Shown here piece by piece: positions 41,100-41,362 of a stretch of DNA of 41,362 bases. Below the pieces are notes generated by a model that saw nothing but the letters and a program-made list of their open reading frames with translations, had not been told where the DNA came from and did not search any database. Origin of the DNA: Acidobacteriaceae bacterium (GTDB lineage Bacteria; Acidobacteriota; Terriglobia; Terriglobales; Acidobacteriaceae); the NCBI GenBank assembly GCA_030041515.1, contig JASHNS010000120.1, forward strand, positions 1-41,362, given 5' to 3'. Made by a program: the position numbers and the translations under genes. Numbering within the stretch: position 1 is the first letter of the stretch; the number at the start of each line of letters is the position of its first letter.

Positions 41100-41362
41100 G
41101 TGACCAAACGCTGTTTCGCAGCCGCAGCACTCGTGTTGCTGCTCGCTTTCGTCGCAAGCTCCCCAGCCCAGGTTGCAAACACGTCCCTGCGCGGGACGGT
41201 CACGGATCCGAGCGGGGCCGTCATCCCGGGTGCGAAGGTCACCATCTCCAATGCCGCGAACGGACAGAAATTCACGGCCAGCGCGGATGCCGCCGGAGGG
41301 TACGTCTTTGCCGCGATCCCGCCGGCGCGATACACCATCACCGCGGCAGCCACGGGATTCTC
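41100..41362 (+). CDS. Oar-like TonB-dependent receptor with carboxypeptidase-regulatory domain (partial, N-terminus only)
   Basis: Begins with GTG at 41100, 5 bases after a perfect GGAGG, and is open to the window end (87 codons). A signal peptide (KRCFAAAALVLLLAFVASSP, cleavage near AQ) is followed by NTSLRGTVTDPSGAVIPGAK, then VTISNAANG and GGYVFAAIPPARYTITAAA. This is the carboxypeptidase-regulatory-like fold that opens the very large Oar/TonB-dependent outer membrane receptors abundant in Acidobacteriota. Such receptors usually import glycans or other large substrates. The barrel itself lies outside the window, so the assignment rests on this opening. Codons end mostly in C, unlike the G-ending codons of most plus-strand genes here. 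Confidence 0.8.
   Translation, partial: MTKRCFAAAALVLLLAFVASSPAQVANTSLRGTVTDPSGAVIPGAKVTISNAANGQKFTASADAAGGYVFAAIPPARYTITAAATGF

Noticed and set aside
1-41362. CRISPR arrays, tRNA or rRNA genes, insertion sequences
   Set aside because: No regularly spaced identical repeats, cloverleaf genes, rRNA cores or transposase frames were seen on either strand.

Overview
This is a GC-rich bacterial chromosome segment with dense, mostly short-spaced genes. The best taxonomic fit is Acidobacteriota (Terriglobia-like). The support is an Oar-type TonB receptor start at the right edge (signal peptide, then a carboxypeptidase-regulatory fold), a fused E1-alpha/E1-beta 2-oxoacid dehydrogenase, and intergenic hairpin repeats of a kind I associate with this phylum. 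The assignment is an inference, since no rRNA or ribosomal protein gene is present. I see no CRISPR array, insertion sequence, prophage or tRNA.

Layout. 1-3157 (minus): fused 2-oxoacid dehydrogenase E1, then the start of a polytopic glycosyltransferase-type membrane protein. 3158-3854: non-coding, with inverted repeats and a strong bidirectional terminator. 3855-10176 (all minus): DUF4272-like membrane protein, 6-phosphogluconate dehydrogenase, gamma-glutamyltransferase, DinB/DUF1572 protein and ferritin-like protein, separated by palindromic repeats. 10339-13000 (plus): motA-motB and a GAF-ANTAR regulator. 13009-14219 (minus): two unknown proteins. 14309-21339 (plus): quinone oxidoreductase, an LptC/LptA-like fusion, lptB, rpoN, long-form hpf and a 68-residue protein, ending in a terminator. 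This keeps the lptC-lptA-lptB-rpoN-hpf order known from Proteobacteria. 21485-25432 (plus): dxs, DUF2127 membrane protein, phytoene-desaturase-like FAD enzyme. 25490-28351 (minus): ligD, broken by one in-frame TAA just before the polymerase active site. 28453-31923: DUF3592-like protein, 4-hydroxyphenylpyruvate dioxygenase, two membrane proteins and a HAD phosphatase. 32013-36386: histidine degradation genes hutU-hutI (plus) meeting ftcD (minus) tail to tail; hutH is not in the window. 36455-40750 (minus): a Tat-exported PaoABC-like molybdenum hydroxylase followed by a 73-residue Cys-containing protein. 41100 to the end: TonB-dependent receptor start.

How the genes fit together. HutU and HutI convert urocanate to N-formimino-glutamate, which FtcD passes to folate. 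HppD starts homogentisate formation from tyrosine. Gnd, Dxs and the fused E1 are central metabolism. The lpt genes export LPS. RpoN and HPF are global regulators, and MotAB power a flagellum encoded elsewhere.

The most notable points are the nonsense-interrupted ligD; hairpin repeats whose flanks are conserved while their stems change but still pair; an exact-period 15-bp degenerate tandem repeat at 14228-14302; the small Cys protein beside the molybdenum hydroxylase; and ftcD, whose strand composition is opposite to its surroundings. I did not find a clearly new multi-gene system.
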